Shown here: positions 1 through 8,125 of the stretch, piece by piece
Layout: the number at the start of each line of letters is the position of its first letter
Numbering within the stretch: the stretch's first letter is position 1
NCBI RefSeq assembly: GCF_015207425.1
Contig: NZ_JADEWZ010000024.1
Span: 20,081 to 84,080, forward strand
Direction of reading: 5' to 3'
Source: Lusitaniella coriacea LEGE 07157
Lineage (GTDB): Bacteria > Cyanobacteriota > Cyanobacteriia > Cyanobacteriales > Spirulinaceae
DNA length: 64,000 nt
Position numbers and translations under genes: made by a program
The notes under the pieces: model-generated
Databases searched by the model: none
Told to the model about the DNA's origin: nothing
What the model saw: the letters and a program-made list of their open reading frames with translations, nothing else

Positions 1-506
1 GGCATATTTTCCCGCGCCCAAATAATCATTCCAGGCAAGCGCCACGCATCGCAACCCAGCCAAGCAATTCCCGTCGCGATCGCGGTAATCATAATATCTC
101 GACGATCGAGCAAGAAACAACTTTTCGTAAGGGCTAAATAAAGAAATAAACTGAGTCCCCAAAAGGTAAAGGCTTGGGCGGGAAGCAGTACGAAGATTTC
201 CAGGAAAATGTAGGTACGTCGCTGCCATAGGGGGCGATTGAGGGGGAAATAGAAACTCAATACAGCACGTCCCATTAAAACGCACAACGCGATCACGTTG
301 TGGCGAATTGTTATATCGTTTAAATCGCCTGCGGTATTAATAACCATGACGAGAACGTGAATGACAATCAACGTCCATTCCACCCACAACAGCGTGCGGC
401 GCAGGGAAGAGGACGCGATCGCGGTAGTGGTAGCATTTATCCCATTAGTTGTTTCATTAACGGGGAGCTTTCGCGTTTTTAATTTCCTTTTTCCTTGCAT
501 TTGCAT
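1..506 (-). CDS. Sensor histidine kinase, N-terminal membrane part only (partial)
   Basis: This gene is read leftward and runs off the left edge, so only about 168 N-terminal residues are present. I translated it by hand: it starts with ATG at 506 (MQMQGKRKLK), and an in-frame stop lies just upstream of that ATG. From residue about 35 it holds hydrophobic segments closely matching the membrane part of the next gene (621-1883), with shared blocks such as RPLWQRR, FVLLP/LVLLP and KSCFLL. It is therefore a paralogue of that kinase and probably carries the same HisKA_3 and HATPase domains beyond the edge. It lies 114 bp downstream of the first kinase on the same strand, so the two are likely co-transcribed. 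A response regulator may follow outside the window. The kinase assignment is an inference from paralogy. Confidence 0.75.
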   Translation of the reverse strand, partial: MQMQGKRKLKTRKLPVNETTNGINATTTAIASSSLRRTLLWVEWTLIVIHVLVMVINTAGDLNDITIRHNVIALCVLMGRAVLSFYFPLNRPLWQRRTYIFLEIFVLLPAQAFTFWGLSLFLYLALTKSCFLLDRRDIMITAIATGIAWLGCDAWRLPGMIIWARENM

Positions 507-620
507 ATTGATTTATGAGTGATGAGTCGTTCTGCAAACGATTAGTGGGAGAGGGTTTAGTGAGTGTTTAATGAAATCTCAGCTAACGATTGTTGCTCAA
601 AACCCGTCCAACTCTAGATT

Positions 621-1883
621 TTAAGTAGAGCAACGATGACGAGTTACAAAAGGAATACGCGCTTGAATTTGAGTCCCTTTACCCGGTTGACTTTCAATGC
701 AAATCTTACCGCCAAGGAGTTGAATGCGCTCTTGCATTCCCTGCAATCCAAACCCAGACGGGGGACTGCTCGAGTTAAATCCCACGCCGTTATCAGTTAC
801 CTCCACAAGAATCGCGCCAGGAATTCGATCCCCGCGCACCGTAATGTATGTGGCGCGACTATGTTTTTGCGCGTTGGTAAGAGCTTCTTGAATGATGCAG
901 TAGATTTGGTGACTGGTTTGAAGATTTAAGGGAGGGAAACTTGCCTGCACATCAATTTTTAGGGGAAACTGCTCAATTAATATCCCTATCGCCCCATTGA
1001 GATCGAACCCCTCCTCGCGCATTGCCGACACCGCACGTCGCACATCTGCAAGGGATTGACTGGCAAGAGTTTTGGCTACATTCAACGCATCTTCAGCGCG
1101 GTGAATATCTCGTTTATAGAGCCGTTGTGCGAGTTCGAGTTGCACGTCGAGGGTGGTGAGGGAATGCCCCAGAGAGTCGTGGATTTCGCGAGCAATGCGA
1201 GTGCGTTCCAACGCCGTGGCTAAGGTTTCCACTTCTTTTGCCAGCGCGATCGCTTTTTGGCGGCTTCTGCGTTCGGCGAGGGCAATAAAACCGAAGAGGA
1301 GGACAAAGGTACAGGCTGCAATGTGGCTACCGACTTCGCCAATTATTTGCTGGATAAAGAGGGTTTGGGGATCGGCGAGAAGTTTTTCCACGCGATCGGG
1401 AATTAATGTGATATCTTCGGAAAATTGAAATGCCACGCAGGACACCCAGGCAACTCCGGACGCGATCGCGGTTAGAATTGCATCTGGGCGTTTGAGGAGA
1501 AAGCAACTTTTCCCTAAAAAGAGATAGAGCAACAAATCCAAACTTCCGTTGGTAAACGCTCGACTGGGCAACAGCACGAGAATGTCGAGAAGAATGTAAG
1601 CGCGTCGCTGCCAGAGAGGACGTTTGAGGGGAAAGATAAAACTCAACACCCCACACACCCCCAAAGTCACCAAAAGAATGATTGTCTGGCGAAAGGGAAA
1701 TATTTTGGGAAAGGCAGTCAGAATGAGTAAGAAATAAATCAGAAGGATTGACCACTCTATCCAAAGAAAGGTGCGGTGCAGGGATGGAGTGGTGAAGGCA
1801 GTTGGCGCGTGCTGTCCTTCAGCAGATCCTTTCAGGATCGCGCTAAGGGTTTGGCGCTTTGTTTTCCCAAGCTTATTGTGCAT
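621..1883 (-). CDS. NarL-family sensor histidine kinase (HisKA_3 type)
   Basis: This is a 420-residue membrane sensor kinase that would autophosphorylate and pass the phosphate to a LuxR/NarL-type response regulator. Roughly five hydrophobic segments fill residues 40-205. The dimerisation and phosphoacceptor box (RIAREIHDSLGHSLT, near residue 233) has the form typical of HisKA_3 kinases. The ATPase domain follows with the N box (IIQEALTNAQKHS), the G1 box (VTDNGVGF) and the G2 box (GFGLQGMQERI). The signal is unknown because no extracellular sensor domain is visible. The start is ATG at 1883. Residues 19-25 include SAEGQHA, encoded by a short repeat also found inside another gene at 19144-19163. 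A possible operator lies upstream at 2047-2100. A truncated paralogue follows. Confidence 0.9.
   Translation of the reverse strand: MHNKLGKTKRQTLSAILKGSAEGQHAPTAFTTPSLHRTFLWIEWSILLIYFLLILTAFPKIFPFRQTIILLVTLGVCGVLSFIFPLKRPLWQRRAYILLDILVLLPSRAFTNGSLDLLLYLFLGKSCFLLKRPDAILTAIASGVAWVSCVAFQFSEDITLIPDRVEKLLADPQTLFIQQIIGEVGSHIAACTFVLLFGFIALAERRSRQKAIALAKEVETLATALERTRIAREIHDSLGHSLTTLDVQLELAQRLYKRDIHRAEDALNVAKTLASQSLADVRRAVSAMREEGFDLNGAIGILIEQFPLKIDVQASFPPLNLQTSHQIYCIIQEALTNAQKHSRATYITVRGDRIPGAILVEVTDNGVGFNSSSPPSGFGLQGMQERIQLLGGKICIESQPGKGTQIQARIPFVTRHRCST
1807..1826. repeat. Short dispersed repeat inside a coding region (copy 1)
   Basis: This 20 bp unit matches 19144-19163 at 19 of 20 positions. It contains the inverted repeat TGCTG/CAGCA around the centre. 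In both genes it is read in the same frame and encodes SAEGQHA, although the two proteins are unrelated. It looks like a small palindromic element that inserts in frame. Confidence 0.6.
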
Positions 1884-2046
1884 TGCTTGACCTCACCGAA
1901 ACGATTGGGGCTTCTCCTTTGTGGAGACAAAGCTTACCTGTTAAGGCGAGAGGGATTGGGTGGAGAAAAAACCCCGTTCCTACCATCTTCCCTTCTGCCG
2001 TCTGCCTTCATTTCTCCAGAATACAGCGCTTTTTTGCGAAAGAGGG

Positions 2047-2100
2047 ATGACTTTAGCCAGCAGTTTTCCATGACTTTAGTCATCAACAGAGATGACTTTC
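2047..2100. promoter_or_regulatory. Candidate response-regulator operator: three ATGACTTT boxes
   Basis: ATGACTTT occurs at 2047, 2070 and 2092, spaced 23 and 22 bp apart, which is about two turns of the helix. The middle copy is part of a perfect dyad, ATGACT-TT-AGTCAT (2070-2083). The array sits about 165 bp upstream of the leftward sensor kinase and about 220 bp upstream of the rightward gene at 2319. Regular spacing and dyad symmetry suit binding of dimers of a NarL/LuxR-type regulator, the usual partner of this kinase class. Binding is inferred. The rest of 1884-2318 holds no convincing gene. Confidence 0.45.
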
Positions 2101-2318
2101 TGTTCTAGAGTTTGCCCGTTGAGAATCGCTATGCTTGCAAACATCAAAGCTCAATTGAGTTTATGAGGATACACGCTATGAACGCGGGATATACCCTCGC
2201 AACCTCAACCATTTTATCAACCGCAATTGTGCTGGGTTGGGCGGAGGGGGTGCAATGCAAGTTCTTTATCTCTCCCAATCCTTCTGCAACCCAAAAAACA
2301 GAATTCAATTTTAAAATC

Positions 2319-2732
2319 ATGAGCTACGATCTCAACTTTTGGCGCGAAACACAACCTATTCAGCTTTCTGCTACTCAGATCCGCGATCGCCTCTACGAAG
2401 GAAAAGATGTTGAGGGATTGTCAGTACTCGATGAACAAGTTATTTGGACTGCATTTTTCGAAGAGTTTCCCAACCTCGAACGCCAGGACTTTGCCTGGGA
2501 TTGGGAAGGAGAAGACAGTTTTTTCCTCCTTTGGTTGAATACCGTGCAAAAAAGCCACGAAATCAAGGGAATTACCGTGTCCTGTGGCTCTATCTTGCTG
2601 ACTCATCCCAACGCGATCGCGAAAATCCTCAATGCTGCCCAAAACGTAGGTTGCACCCTCTACGATCCCCAAGTTCAATCAGTCAACAGGTATCAGTACG
2701 AAGAGAGGGAGAGAAACCTTGTTACCCCTTAA
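2319..2732 (+). CDS. Conserved hypothetical protein (MSYDLNFW start)
   Basis: This is a 137-residue soluble acidic protein of unknown function, with no signal peptide when started at ATG 2319. I chose that start because MSYDLNFW is a compact start of the kind seen in small hypothetical proteins. The open frame continues upstream to a TTG at 2112, and that stretch (ATG at 2178) reads MNAGYTLATSTILSTAIVLG, which resembles the signal peptide of the next gene. The extension could be real or a decayed leftover. The protein has aromatic and acidic patches (FAWDWEGEDSFFLLW) but no motif I recognise. The next gene starts 18 bp downstream on the same strand, so the two may share a transcript. Confidence 0.65.
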   Translation: MSYDLNFWRETQPIQLSATQIRDRLYEGKDVEGLSVLDEQVIWTAFFEEFPNLERQDFAWDWEGEDSFFLLWLNTVQKSHEIKGITVSCGSILLTHPNAIAKILNAAQNVGCTLYDPQVQSVNRYQYEERERNLVTP

Positions 2733-2750
2733 CCCTTAACCTTTGCCATC

Positions 2751-4073
2751 ATGCAACACCAAAACACTTCAACCAACATGAATACTGTTTATCGAACCAC
2801 CGCCCTTCTTTCCGCCGCGATCGCGCTGGGAATCAATATCCCCGGAACCGCTTACGCCGCAACACTTACAGCCGATATTAACGCATCTCCCTCAACCCTC
2901 ATTGCAGAACGCCCCACCCCTCCCCCATTGCCCCCAAAGTTGGTTCAAAAGCTGCAAAAAACCCTAGATAGTACCCTCTCCGATAGCGGGAGTGTCGGTG
3001 CGGTTGTGGGGATTGCAACGCCTGTTGGGAGTTGGTTTGGGGCAAGCGGACAATCCAACCTCAATCCCAAAACCGAAGTTTCGCCGCGCGATCGGTTTCC
3101 CATCGGCAGCATTACCAAAACCTTCGTCGCCACTACTATTCTCCAACTCGTAGAAGAAGAAGTTCTCTCCCTCGACGACACCCTCAATCAATGGCTTCCC
3201 CCCGACATCACCCAGCACATCGAATACAGCGACAAAATCACCCTGCGTCACCTCCTCAACCACACTAGCGGCATCTACAGCTACACCGAAAAACTTCAAA
3301 CTGAAGGCGAAAAAAATCCGTCTCTTTTTATTCGAGATTGGACACCCAAAGAATTAGTAGCTTACTCAGGAGAACCCAATATCTTTGCACCTGGGGAAAA
3401 ATGGAGTTACTCCAACACCAATTACATTCTTTTGGGAATGATTGTTGAAGCCGCAAGCGGTTCCAGCCTCGAAAGCGAAATTCGCGCCCGCATCCTCGAC
3501 CCATTAGGATTGGAAAATACCTTCTTTGGGGGAGAAGAAGAAATTCCTGGCGGTTACGCTAGCGGCTATCTCGATCTCAATGAAGATGGGGACTTTGAGG
3601 ATATTGTTGATGGGATTCCAGAAGATGTTACTCCCTTCAATCTTACCCAAGCTTGGGCGGCGGGAGCGATGGTGTCCAATACCCAAGACTTGACGCGATT
3701 TATCCAAGCCTTATTTGCAGGAGAATTGCTTGCACCCGATACCTTCGCGCAAATGCGAACCGTTACCGATACGGGAATGGAAGGATTTAGTTACGGATTG
3801 GGAATTTTTAGTCGGGATATTCCGGGTATAGGAAAAGTGTGGGGACACAACGGCGGCGTTGCAGCGTTTTCCTCAAACCTATTGTACGCGCCCGACCTGG
3901 GAATAACCTATGTGGATTTGCAAAATAGCCAGCCTGCAAGCAATCTTGCCCCAACCCTAACAGACGTACTCTTAACTTCCGTTCCCTCAGAATCGGTTCC
4001 CGAATCAACTTCTCTCGTAGGGTTACTCTTTGTTGGAATGGGACTGTTGGCACAACGAACTCGTCAGAGGTAG
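2751..4073 (+). CDS. Serine hydrolase, class C beta-lactamase / DD-peptidase family, with PEP-CTERM-like tail
   Basis: This 440-residue exported serine hydrolase has the three motifs of the penicillin-binding / class C fold: SITK (nucleophile Ser120), YSN (220-222) and HNGG (366-369). Enzymes of this family act on D-amino-acid peptides, esters or beta-lactams, and the substrate here cannot be told. A signal peptide runs from Met10 (ATG 2778) to about AYA at 36, so translation may begin at either 2751 or 2778. Residues 275-285 form a calcium-loop-like acidic segment (DLNEDGDFED). The C-terminus has VPES, a hydrophobic span and an arginine-rich end (TRQR), the layout of a PEP-CTERM sorting signal. 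This predicts export and exosortase processing rather than simple periplasmic release. Confidence 0.88.
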   Translation: MQHQNTSTNMNTVYRTTALLSAAIALGINIPGTAYAATLTADINASPSTLIAERPTPPPLPPKLVQKLQKTLDSTLSDSGSVGAVVGIATPVGSWFGASGQSNLNPKTEVSPRDRFPIGSITKTFVATTILQLVEEEVLSLDDTLNQWLPPDITQHIEYSDKITLRHLLNHTSGIYSYTEKLQTEGEKNPSLFIRDWTPKELVAYSGEPNIFAPGEKWSYSNTNYILLGMIVEAASGSSLESEIRARILDPLGLENTFFGGEEEIPGGYASGYLDLNEDGDFEDIVDGIPEDVTPFNLTQAWAAGAMVSNTQDLTRFIQALFAGELLAPDTFAQMRTVTDTGMEGFSYGLGIFSRDIPGIGKVWGHNGGVAAFSSNLLYAPDLGITYVDLQNSQPASNLAPTLTDVLLTSVPSESVPESTSLVGLLFVGMGLLAQRTRQR

Positions 4074-4101
4074 GCTGAGTTCAGAGTTGAGGTCAACCGT
4101 A

Positions 4102-4719
4102 ATGGGTTTTTATTCCAACGTTATCTTTCCCCGAATTCTCGATTTGAGTATGTCGAGTTCGATGCTAACCCCCTATCGCCAGCAGGTTTTGGCAGAGACT
4201 GAAGGGGACGTTTTGGAGGTGGGTTTTGGAACGGGATTAAATTTGCCCTACTACCCTTCAACAGTACGAAAAATCGTTGCGGTTGACCCCAATCCAACCA
4301 TGAAACGGTTAGCCCAAAAACGTATTGATGCGTCAACCATTGAAGTGGAGTTTTGCCAACTTAGCGGGGAGTCTTTACCCATGAATGACAATCAGTTTGA
4401 TTGTGTGGTGAGTACTTGGACGCTGTGCAGTATTCCTAACATTCAAGGGGCATTACAGGAAATTCGTCGCGTTCTCAAACCCCAAGGACGCTTCTTTTTT
4501 GTGGAACACGGCGTGAGTCCAGAACCCAATGTTGAAGTGTGGCAAAATCGCCTTAATCCCCTCCAGCAGAAGATTGGGGATGGGTGTAATTTGAATCGTA
4601 ATATGGAAAAGTTAATTAATGAAGCGGGGTTCGCGATCGCGCACTTGGATAAACTCTACATGGAACGCTCCCCTAAGTTTCTCGGCTATTTATACAAAGG
4701 AACCGCGATCGCGCCTTAA
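4102..4719 (+). CDS. Class I SAM-dependent methyltransferase
   Basis: This 205-residue enzyme has the Rossmann-like methyltransferase fold. Motif I is VLEVGFGTGLNLPYY, the acidic residue ending strand 2 is in VAVDPN, and the later motifs are FDCVVSTWTLCSI and LKPQGRFFFVEHG. The substrate is unknown, but the set resembles the Methyltransf_11 group of small-molecule and phospholipid-type methylases. I chose ATG at 4102 because the upstream part of the open frame (from 4030) overlaps the end of the previous gene and reads as that gene in another frame. It follows the serine hydrolase by 28 bp and may be co-transcribed with it. Confidence 0.85.
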   Translation: MGFYSNVIFPRILDLSMSSSMLTPYRQQVLAETEGDVLEVGFGTGLNLPYYPSTVRKIVAVDPNPTMKRLAQKRIDASTIEVEFCQLSGESLPMNDNQFDCVVSTWTLCSIPNIQGALQEIRRVLKPQGRFFFVEHGVSPEPNVEVWQNRLNPLQQKIGDGCNLNRNMEKLINEAGFAIAHLDKLYMERSPKFLGYLYKGTAIAP

Positions 4720-4738
4720 TTCAGTTATTTTTTTAGTT

Positions 4739-5047
4739 TTACTCGATCGCTGTCTCCAATTGCAATACTATTTCTTCTAAGCGTTGTTCTAAAGTCACAA
4801 TGTCTTTTGCCGTTTTAGAGTAAATGGGATAGTCCCAATCACAATTCTTGATAAGAAAAACCCTAAAACTTCCACTGATATCAAAAGATGGATACCATCC
4901 AACATCTAATGAATGATCTCCGGGCAATTCAACTTGCAGCATATCCTCTTTTAGAGAGTCAATTTCCTGAATAAAATTTTCCTGAGTAAGATTTGATAGA
5001 TCGTTAAAGGTCACCCGTCCTGATATTCTTGAGAAATCAAAATTCAT
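4739..5047 (-). CDS. Hypothetical protein, 102 residues
   Basis: This small acidic soluble protein starts with ATG at 5047 (MNFDFSRISGRVTF). I recognise no domain. It has a predicted helical end (TLEQRLEEIVLQLETAIE) after a beta-rich middle (SFRVFLIKNCDWDYPIY). It lies in a cluster of small leftward genes with the HEAT-like protein at 5209-5559, separated from it by a dispersed repeat. Its size and setting resemble immunity-type or accessory proteins, but that is only a suggestion. Confidence 0.6.
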   Translation of the reverse strand: MNFDFSRISGRVTFNDLSNLTQENFIQEIDSLKEDMLQVELPGDHSLDVGWYPSFDISGSFRVFLIKNCDWDYPIYSKTAKDIVTLEQRLEEIVLQLETAIE

Positions 5048-5073
5048 TGTTTGAATTATTTTAAAGATATAGC

Positions 5074-5146
5074 CAGTAGGGTGGGTTAGGCAGCGACTTG
5101 ATAAACATCCCCTTATTTACTTTTGTGTTGCCGTAACCCACCATAG
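5074..5146. repeat. Palindromic dispersed repeat, copy A
   Basis: This element of about 73 bp has ends in inverted orientation: GTAGGGTGGGTTAGGC on the left and GCCGTAACCCACC on the right. A copy in the opposite orientation lies at 39483-39550. The ends could pair into a long hairpin with a variable centre. It resembles the small non-autonomous palindromic repeats common in cyanobacterial genomes. Confidence 0.65.
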
Positions 5147-5208
5147 CCTTTGAATTATAGCTAGCCTAGACTACGAATTTTGAGTTCTCCCCTTCAACTC
5201 AATAACCA

Positions 5209-5559
5209 CTATCTAAATATTGATTCTTCTGTATCGGTAAACATACAAATATCATCAATTGCATCCTGCACTCTACCAGATAATTCTGGATTCTTTATAT
5301 ATTCTCTAAAAAAGGGAATAACACATTTATTAAATTGACGATCGATCCTTGCAATATGTGCAATTGACAAAATTGCTGCATATTTAATACGATCGTTGGA
5401 ATGCTTTAAGTGTTCTAAGCATTGCTTTTCTGTCCAGTCACGATCTGGTTCGTGCAAAGCAATACTAAGTAAAGTTATTACTACAATTCTTGAGTCTTTG
5501 TTTGAGAGATTTCTTTTCGCCTCTTCTTGAGAGAGCGCATCTATTTCCTCATAATCCAT
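5209..5559 (-). CDS. Small HEAT-repeat-like protein
   Basis: This 116-residue protein starts with ATG at 5559 (MDYEEIDALSQEEAK). Its pattern of paired helices fits a short HEAT/Armadillo-like solenoid: SRIVVITLLSIAL, then RIKYAAILSIAHIARI, then a third pair ending in VQDAIDDIC. Proteins of this size and type occur as stand-alone scaffolds and as immunity proteins of polymorphic toxins, but no toxin gene is seen here. It is 20 bp upstream of nothing obvious on the same strand and follows the leftward DUF4126 gene by 20 bp, so these could share a transcript. Confidence 0.65.
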   Translation of the reverse strand: MDYEEIDALSQEEAKRNLSNKDSRIVVITLLSIALHEPDRDWTEKQCLEHLKHSNDRIKYAAILSIAHIARIDRQFNKCVIPFFREYIKNPELSGRVQDAIDDICMFTDTEESIFR

Positions 5560-5579
5560 GAAAAAACAATGTTTCTCCT

Positions 5580-6161
5580 CTATAAACGTCTCTTTTTTTT
5601 AGAACTCTTGCGATACCAGCGATACCACTCTTGGGAACTGCGAACCGATAGCCACAACAATAGCATCGCAATCAGTCCCCCTTGTTCTGGTGCTTGGAAG
5701 GCAAAAAAAACGAGAAAGATACATAAAATATCTTCACTGAAAATTGCCCAAAGAGGAAGTTTTTGCAGTCGGAAAAACCATCCCACTTGTACGAATTTGA
5801 GGACGAACGCGAGTACTCCCCCAATTAAACCAATTAACCACAAGGGACCCAATTCTAAATCGAATTGAGATTGGGTTATTTTCGCTGCGGTAATGCCCAT
5901 CAACGCCCCAACAATTGGACTGAATCCCAGTTGCACCATCTGGAGAATCCGTAAACCCAATAATTTTTTAGAACCAAATAATTCAAATAACGACCAACTG
6001 GTTAGAATGCCCAGCAACACTTGGGGATGAATCATCGAAAGTAACGGTACATTTTCCCAAAGAGAATCGCTTTGGAGCAAACCAACGATCAACAAAGGGA
6101 GGGCAATTCTCATGCCTGCGGCGGCTGATGCTGAAAGGGCGGCTAGAAGTCCAAGGTACAT
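5580..6161 (-). CDS. DUF4126 family membrane protein
   Basis: This 193-residue inner-membrane protein begins MYLGLLAALSASAAAGMRIA, which matches the start of DUF4126 proteins (small residues, then a charged residue within the first helix). Five or six hydrophobic segments follow and the C-terminus is strongly basic (RKSSKKKRRL), as expected for a cytoplasmic tail. Its function is unknown. The start is ATG at 6161. It is divergent from gdhA, with 471 bp between the two start codons. Confidence 0.8.
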   Translation of the reverse strand: MYLGLLAALSASAAAGMRIALPLLIVGLLQSDSLWENVPLLSMIHPQVLLGILTSWSLFELFGSKKLLGLRILQMVQLGFSPIVGALMGITAAKITQSQFDLELGPLWLIGLIGGVLAFVLKFVQVGWFFRLQKLPLWAIFSEDILCIFLVFFAFQAPEQGGLIAMLLLWLSVRSSQEWYRWYRKSSKKKRRL

Positions 6162-6358
6162 GACATTTTTGCCTGAGAGTGTTGTTTGAGTGAAGATGCC
6201 ACCCGCAACGGTTGACTCGGCTCTAAGGCTTAAAGTTTAGATGTGCGGTCTTTGCCTTATTAGTATAAAAAGCTGGCTTCTTTTTTGGGGAGCGTTTGTC
6301 GCAATTTGTACAATCCCTTGGCTCGCAAGGAGAAAAAATTGTAAACAAAAATTGCAAA

Positions 6359-6397
6359 GTAGCCTACTATACGTTTTTTTAGGGCTTAAAATAGTAT
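6359..6397 (+). promoter_or_regulatory. NtcA-type box and -10 element upstream of gdhA
   Basis: The region between the DUF4126 gene and gdhA (6162-6632) holds no gene but has GTA-GCCTACTA-TAC at 6359-6372. This is an exact fit to the NtcA consensus GTAN8TAC. Nineteen bases later comes TAGTAT (6392-6397), which fits the TAN3T -10 form of NtcA-activated promoters, where the usual spacing is 20-24. Transcription would begin near 6404 and leave a leader of about 230 nt. NtcA is the nitrogen regulator of cyanobacteria and gdhA is a nitrogen gene, so the match is credible. It is untested. Confidence 0.5.
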
Positions 6398-6632
6398 TGG
6401 GAATGAACTAACACAAATCACCAGTCTATCGTTCTGCTTCAAGCCAGAATTGAACTGGATTGCTTTAAGTCATTTATATCAGAATCTCAAGGTTTGAGTA
6501 AGAAGCTCTCGATGCCCAACGCAAGTGCGGGATGGGCGTTGTTGCAATGGCACAGAACTAATGATGAGAACCGATCTCAGAATCGATTTTGACGTTCGAC
6601 GGCTTCGCTTGTCCCCCTTTCTAACCAAAACG

Positions 6633-7952
6633 ATGACCATTGAAACCCCCAAATCTGTTCGGGAACTCTCCCTCTTTGAAGATGCGCGGAAACGCCTCGA
6701 CAAAGCCCTGAAATACGTCTCTATGTCTGAAGATGCGCTACGTCGCCTGAAATACCCCAAAGCGAGTTTAAGCGTCTCGATTCCCGTGCGTATGGATAAT
6801 GGTTCTCTGAAAATTTTCCAAGGCTACCGCGTGCGCTACGACGACACCAGAGGACCCGGAAAAGGGGGCGTGCGCTACCACCCCAATGTCTCTATCGATG
6901 AAGTTCAATCCCTTGCTTTTTGGATGACGTTTAAGTGTGCGTTGCTCAATTTACCTTTTGGCGGGGCAAAAGGGGGAATTACCCTCAATCCGAAAGAATT
7001 ATCGCGACAGGAGTTAGAACGGTTGAGTCGAGGTTATATTGACGCGATCGCGGACTTTATTGGCCCTAATGTAGATATTCTCGCACCCGATGTCTACACC
7101 AACGCCACAATTATGGGGTGGATGATGGATCAATACAGCATTATCAAGCGTCAAGTCAGTCCCGCCGTCGTGACGGGAAAACCCTTAATGATGGGCGGGA
7201 GTCAAGGACGAAACAGCGCTACTGCAATGGGCGCATTCTACGCAATAAACACCATTCTGCCCCAATTCGAGCAAATTCCCCAACAAACTACCGTCGCCGT
7301 CCAAGGATTTGGTAATGTCGGTGCAATTCTCGCCGAACTTCTCGCTCAAGCGGGTTATAAAGTCGTTGCTGTTAGCGACTCCCAAGGAGGACTTTACGCC
7401 CCCCAAGGATTGGATATTCCCAGCATTCGCCAATACAAAAACGAAAATCGCGGCATGAAAGCCGTTTATTGCAAAGACACGGTTTGCGATATTGTCGAAC
7501 ACAAAATTATTAGTAACAAGGAACTCCTCGCCCTCGATGTAGATATTTTAATTCCCGCAGCCCTGGAAAACCAAATTACTGCGGCGAATGCTCCCGACAT
7601 TAAAGCAAAATACATCTTTGAGGTTGCCAATGGCCCCATCACCTCCGCAGCAGATGAAATTCTTGAGGGGCAAGGTGTTCGCGTCTTCCCGGATATCCTC
7701 ATCAACGCAGGCGGCGTAACTGTCAGCTACTTTGAATGGGTGCAAAACCGTAGCGGATTGTATTGGACAGAAGCGGAAGTCAATCAACGTCTGGAACAAA
7801 AGATGGTAGAAGAAACCGAGCAAACTTGGCGCATTGCTCAAAATACCGGCGCGTCCATGCGCACGGCGGCATACATTCACGCCCTCAATCGCCTCGGAGA
7901 AGCCCTCGATGCCAAAGGAACGAGAGATTATTACGTGAATAACAAGTGGTAA
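6633..7952 (+). CDS. gdhA: Glutamate dehydrogenase
   Basis: This 439-residue enzyme interconverts glutamate with 2-oxoglutarate and ammonium using NAD(P)H. The substrate domain has KGGVRYHPNVS, the catalytic lysine segment FGGAKGGI and the aspartate segment ILAPDVYTN. The nucleotide domain has the Rossmann turn VAVQGFGNVG near residue 225. The end carries NAGGVTVSYFEWVQN, typical of the family. The length fits the hexameric class of about 410-450 residues. I chose ATG at 6633 (MTIETPKSV) over the upstream part of the frame, which does not resemble the family. An NtcA-like promoter lies 240 bp upstream, which suggests control by nitrogen status. Confidence 0.95.
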   Translation: MTIETPKSVRELSLFEDARKRLDKALKYVSMSEDALRRLKYPKASLSVSIPVRMDNGSLKIFQGYRVRYDDTRGPGKGGVRYHPNVSIDEVQSLAFWMTFKCALLNLPFGGAKGGITLNPKELSRQELERLSRGYIDAIADFIGPNVDILAPDVYTNATIMGWMMDQYSIIKRQVSPAVVTGKPLMMGGSQGRNSATAMGAFYAINTILPQFEQIPQQTTVAVQGFGNVGAILAELLAQAGYKVVAVSDSQGGLYAPQGLDIPSIRQYKNENRGMKAVYCKDTVCDIVEHKIISNKELLALDVDILIPAALENQITAANAPDIKAKYIFEVANGPITSAADEILEGQGVRVFPDILINAGGVTVSYFEWVQNRSGLYWTEAEVNQRLEQKMVEETEQTWRIAQNTGASMRTAAYIHALNRLGEALDAKGTRDYYVNNKW

Positions 7953-8013
7953 TCGGTAGACAGGCGATCGCGGGTCGAGTCATCATATAGCAGTAAGCAC
8001 CCAGCCATCAGCC

Positions 8014-8049
8014 GTCAGCCATCAGCCAAAACCTTGCTATTTCTAGCTT
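8014..8049. repeat. Dispersed 36 bp repeat, copy 1
   Basis: This stretch downstream of gdhA matches 30644-30679 at 34 of 36 positions in the same orientation. It contains CATCAGCCAAAACC and TGCTATTTCTAGCTT. It is preceded by repeats of the type CAGCCATCAGCC. Its function is unknown. Confidence 0.6.
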
Positions 8050-8125
8050 GTCGCTGTGTGAGATGTTCTAACCTGAATGTGCAGTGCGACACAAACGTAA
8101 CCCTTGAATTCATTCTCGTTTGGCA

